Source: JAPLDP01 sp964628285
Lineage (GTDB): Bacteria; Bacteroidota; Bacteroidia; Bacteroidales; JAGONC01
DNA: 64,000 nt
Assembly (NCBI GenBank): GCA_964628285.1
Contig: CAZVNP010000012.1
Span: 1-64,000 of the forward strand
Direction of reading: 5' to 3'
Both the position numbers and the translations under genes were made by a program. Of this stretch, positions 61,185 to 64,000 are shown piece by piece. Below the pieces are notes generated by a model. It was not told where the DNA came from and ran no database searches. It was given only the letters and a program-made list of their open reading frames with translations. Position 1 is the first letter of the stretch. Each line of letters starts with the position of its first letter.

Positions 61185-62516
61185 GTGAGGACATTCAGAC
61201 TGGGGGGCGTTCATCCCGAAGAAAATAAACTGTCGGCCGGCCGGCCCATTGAAGTGTTGCCCTTGCCGTCGAAAGTTTTTATTCCGGTATCGCAGAGCAT
61301 GGGAGCCCCGGCAAAGGTGAAGGTGAAAAAGGGCGACAGGGTTGTGGTGGGTCAGCTCATTGCCAGGGGCGAGGCGTTCATCTCTTCCAATGTCCACTCC
61401 TCCGTGTCGGGCGTCGTCGCCAGGATAGATCATGTCACCGAACAGAGCGGCTACAGGAAAGAAGCCGTCATCATCGACGTGGAAGGCGATGTGTGGGACG
61501 AGGCCATCGACCGGAGTCCCGCCATAGACCGGGAGATCAGGCATACCCCCAAAGAGATCGTCGACCGCATTTTTCAGGCGGGTGTGGTGGGCATGGGCGG
61601 CGCCACCTTCCCCTCGCATGTCAAGCTGATGGTGCCAGACGGCAAGAAAGCCGAAATGCTCATCATCAACGGGGTGGAATGCGAGCCTTATCTCACTGCC
61701 GACCACCGGTTGATGCTCGAAAAAGGAGAGGAGATACTCATCGGAGCGACGCTGATGATGAGGGGTCTGGGCGTTAAGACATGCATAGTAGGCATTGAAA
61801 ATAACAAGCCTAATGCCATCGCACATATGAGTCGACTGGCTGTGGATTTTGAAGGCATCGAGGTGCAGCCTCTGAGGGTCAAATACCCCCAGGGTGGTGA
61901 GAAGCAGCTCATCCAGGCGCTCACAGGGCGTGAGGTACCTTCGGGCAGGCTGCCGGTGGAGGTGGGCTGCGTCGTCCATAACGTGGGAACGGCCTATGCC
62001 GTTTACGAGGCCGTACAGAAGAACAAGCCGTTGTTCGAGAGGGTCGTAACCGTCACCGGCCGCCGGTTAAAACAGCCCTCCAATTTCTGGGTGAGGATAG
62101 GCACCCCGGTGTCGGCACTGCTGGAAGCTGTGGGCGGTGTACCTGGTGACACGGGTAAGATCATCAGCGGTGGCCCCATGATGGGTAAAGCCCTCACCAT
62201 GACCGACGTCCCTGTCGTCAAGGGCTCCTCGGGCATCCTGGTGCTGCCGGCACAGGAGTCACAACGGATGAGCGTACGCCCCTGCATACGCTGTGCACGC
62301 TGCCTCAGGGCGTGCCCAATGGGTCTGCAGCCTTATCTTCTCGCGCAACTGGTGGAACATAAGGAATATGAAAGGGCCGGGAGAGAAAGGGTCATGGATT
62401 GCATCGAGTGCGGCTCATGTCATTATACCTGCCCTTCCGGCCGTCCTTTGCTCGATTATATCAGGGTGGGTAAGATAACGGTGGGTCAGATCATGCGTAG
62501 AAGAATAAAGAATTAG
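61185..62516 (+). CDS. rnfC: Rnf electron transport complex subunit C
   Basis: 443 residues starting at GTG. N-terminal RnfC motif (GGVHPEENKLSAGRPIEVLP), a barrel-sandwich region (PAKVKVKKGDRVVVGQLIA), the NADH/FMN-binding fold with GVVGMGGATFPSHVKL and LIINGVECEPYLTADHRL, then two ferredoxin-type clusters (CIRCARCLRACPMG, CIECGSCHYTCPSG). RnfC is the peripheral subunit that passes electrons to NAD. Its length is normal for the family. It follows rnfB by 42 bases, and rnfD begins three bases after its stop codon. Confidence 0.96.
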   Translation: MRTFRLGGVHPEENKLSAGRPIEVLPLPSKVFIPVSQSMGAPAKVKVKKGDRVVVGQLIARGEAFISSNVHSSVSGVVARIDHVTEQSGYRKEAVIIDVEGDVWDEAIDRSPAIDREIRHTPKEIVDRIFQAGVVGMGGATFPSHVKLMVPDGKKAEMLIINGVECEPYLTADHRLMLEKGEEILIGATLMMRGLGVKTCIVGIENNKPNAIAHMSRLAVDFEGIEVQPLRVKYPQGGEKQLIQALTGREVPSGRLPVEVGCVVHNVGTAYAVYEAVQKNKPLFERVVTVTGRRLKQPSNFWVRIGTPVSALLEAVGGVPGDTGKIISGGPMMGKALTMTDVPVVKGSSGILVLPAQESQRMSVRPCIRCARCLRACPMGLQPYLLAQLVEHKEYERAGRERVMDCIECGSCHYTCPSGRPLLDYIRVGKITVGQIMRRRIKN

Positions 62517-62519
62517 TCC

Positions 62520-63530
62520 ATGGCATTATTGACTGTCTCCGGTTCACCACATATTCACGGCGATTGGACAGTGCGTCAGATCATGTTCAGCGTGGTGTAT
62601 GCCCTGATACCGGCTTTTCTTGTTTCCATTTATTTCTTCGGTGCACAGGCTCTTGTACTGACGGCGATATCGGTGGCATCGTGTCTTCTGTTTGAGTTCC
62701 TCATCCAGAAATACCTTCTAAAAGGTGAGGTGACCATCACCGACGGGTCGGCCGTCGTCACGGGTATCCTGCTGGCGTTCAATGTACCGTCGAACCTGCC
62801 CATCTGGATACTGGTCATCGGTGCTTTCATCGCCATCGGCATCAGCAAGATGGCCTTCGGCGGGCTGGGGCACAACATCTTCAATCCGGCGCTGGTGGGC
62901 CGCGTTTTCCTGCTCATCTCCTTTCCCGTTCACATGACCACCTGGCCCGTGCCGCGGCCTTTGTTTGCACGGCATCTCCCCGAGGCCATCACCGGCCCCA
63001 CGACACTGGGCATCATCAAGGAAGGGATCAAGGCAGGCAAGACGATACCGGAACTGTCATCACAGATACCCGGTTACGTCAGCGATCTTCTTGGTAACCA
63101 CGGCGGGTCGCTGGGCGAGGTGTCGGCGGTCGCACTGATACTTGGCGCTATTTTTCTTTTTGCCCGCCGCATCATCACCTGGCATATACCGGTTGCCTAT
63201 CTGGCCTCGGTCATCGTTTTCACGGGCATCCTGTGGCTGATCAATCCCATGATCTATATGAACCCGTTGATACATCTGATCACAGGAGGCCTGATGCTCG
63301 GCGTCTTCTTCATGGCCACCGACATGGTCACATCACCCATGTCGGCATGGGGCATGATCATTTTCGGGCTGGGCTGCGGCATTATTACCATATTAATACG
63401 CGTTTGGGGTTCGTACCCCGAAGGCGTGTCGTTCGCCATACTCATCATGAACGCTTTCGTGCCGCTGATTAACAGGGCATTTAAACCGAGACGGTTCGGA
63501 CGGCGCGTGATCATGGTAACCGATAAATAA
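62520..63530 (+). CDS. rnfD: Rnf electron transport complex subunit D
   Basis: 336 residues, about eight to nine membrane helices. Motifs: SGSPHIHGDWTVRQIMFSV, LLKGEVTITDGSAVVTGILLAFNVPSNLP is split over a conserved loop, FGGLGHNIFNPALVGRVFLL, and AITGPTTLG (158-162), where the covalently bound FMN threonine is expected. LITGGLMLGVFFMATDMVTSP lies near the end. Forms part of the ion-conducting membrane core. Starts three bases after rnfC. Confidence 0.95.
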   Translation: MALLTVSGSPHIHGDWTVRQIMFSVVYALIPAFLVSIYFFGAQALVLTAISVASCLLFEFLIQKYLLKGEVTITDGSAVVTGILLAFNVPSNLPIWILVIGAFIAIGISKMAFGGLGHNIFNPALVGRVFLLISFPVHMTTWPVPRPLFARHLPEAITGPTTLGIIKEGIKAGKTIPELSSQIPGYVSDLLGNHGGSLGEVSAVALILGAIFLFARRIITWHIPVAYLASVIVFTGILWLINPMIYMNPLIHLITGGLMLGVFFMATDMVTSPMSAWGMIIFGLGCGIITILIRVWGSYPEGVSFAILIMNAFVPLINRAFKPRRFGRRVIMVTDK

Positions 63531-63573
63531 CTAATGAAAAGGATAAAACCTTGCTGAACTAAGTTGATATTGC

Positions 63574-64000
63574 ATGGCCAAGACGGAATCGACATTTAAA
63601 AACATGTTCCTGGCGTTGTTCCTGATCTGTTCCATCGCCTCGCTGGCTTTGGCAGGGGTCTATCTGATCACCCTGGGGCCTATCACCAAGGCGCAGCAGG
63701 CCCGCAAGGAGAAGGCCATCAGGGAGGTGATACCTGATTTCGACACACTGGTGCCGAAAACCGTCAGGGTCGCCGGCAGCGACCAGGATGTCGTTCTTAA
63801 TTATGGCTATAAAGACTCCGTGCTGGTGGGTGTGGCTGTGGAGACTTTCTCGACCAGGGGATATAACGGACTGATAAAGATCATGGTAGGTTTTTTGCCT
63901 GACGGCACCATCAACAAGATAGCCATTTTGCAACAGAAGGAGACGCCGGGCCTGGGCACGAAAATGGCATCACAGACCTTCACAGATCAATTCCATGGCA
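63574..64000 (+). CDS. rnfG: Rnf electron transport complex subunit G, cut by window end
   Basis: The first 142 residues are visible. N-terminal membrane helix (NMFLALFLICSIASLALAGVYLITLG), then TKAQQARKEKAIREVIPDF and the FMN-binding-domain start with LLKI-type strands (YNGLIKIMVGFLPDGTINKI) and the family motif QQKETPGLGTKM. The Thr that carries covalent FMN lies beyond the window. RnfG is a periplasmic-side flavoprotein of the complex. It follows rnfD by 43 bases. Confidence 0.93.
   Translation, partial: MAKTESTFKNMFLALFLICSIASLALAGVYLITLGPITKAQQARKEKAIREVIPDFDTLVPKTVRVAGSDQDVVLNYGYKDSVLVGVAVETFSTRGYNGLIKIMVGFLPDGTINKIAILQQKETPGLGTKMASQTFTDQFHG

Noticed and set aside
61179..61979. Minus-strand open frame opposite rnfC
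   Set aside because: His/Arg-rich translation typical of antisense frames; rnfC on the plus strand is unambiguous.

Overview
The window is a 64 kb chromosomal segment of a Bacteroidota bacterium, most likely an uncultured anaerobic Bacteroidales-like lineage. This rests on eleven large secreted proteins ending in type IX secretion (T9SS) C-terminal sorting domains ('YPNP...' start, 'G.Y.L.I' and terminal 'K.I' strands), on fusions typical of the phylum (SecDF, ResB-CcsA, formiminotransferase-cyclodeaminase), on -7 boxes of the Bacteroidota form TAnnTTTG, and on the near absence of Shine-Dalgarno sites. No plasmid, phage, transposase or CRISPR genes are present.

Layout. 1-4.7 kb: three tandem T9SS cargo genes built from PKD repeats and DNRLRE modules. 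4.9-12.5 kb (minus): cytochrome c assembly fusion CcsBA, two TPM-domain proteins, LemA, HtpG and a RuvC/RNase H-like protein. 12.6-23 kb: housekeeping genes (IlvE, PyrF, PrfA, PurM), a PorE-like OmpA-family protein carrying an apparently inactivated aspartic-protease domain, a TatA protein and SecDF. 23.2-30.6 kb: an FG-GAP T9SS protein, a small lipoprotein, tRNA-Ala(CGC) and two tandem C10 (streptopain-like) T9SS proteases. 30.8-37 kb: histidine degradation (HutI, FtcD), a large KamA-type radical SAM protein and an HD-domain hydrolase. 37.3-50 kb: four further T9SS cargo genes, a DUF1573 protein, a short-chain dehydrogenase and an RseC-family protein. 51-60 kb: a propeller sensor kinase with its LytTR regulator, a T9SS protein with YCF48-like repeats, a PQQ-propeller lipoprotein and a Cache-like sensor lipoprotein. 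60.2-64 kb: start of the Rnf complex operon (rnfB, rnfC, rnfD, rnfG cut by the window end).

How it fits together. Much of the window serves export: SecDF and TatA at the inner membrane, a PorE-like envelope protein that may belong to the T9SS, and many T9SS cargoes (adhesin-like propellers, PKD/CUB/DNRLRE modules, proteases) for the cell surface. Metabolic genes point to amino-acid fermentation (histidine to glutamate; possible amino-acid mutase) coupled to ion-motive electron transfer by Rnf. Several intergenic regions carry unrelated families of palindromic or direct repeats with no accompanying transposase.

Limits: all product names come from reading motifs and architecture by eye, with no database search. 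Substrates of the surface proteins are unknown.
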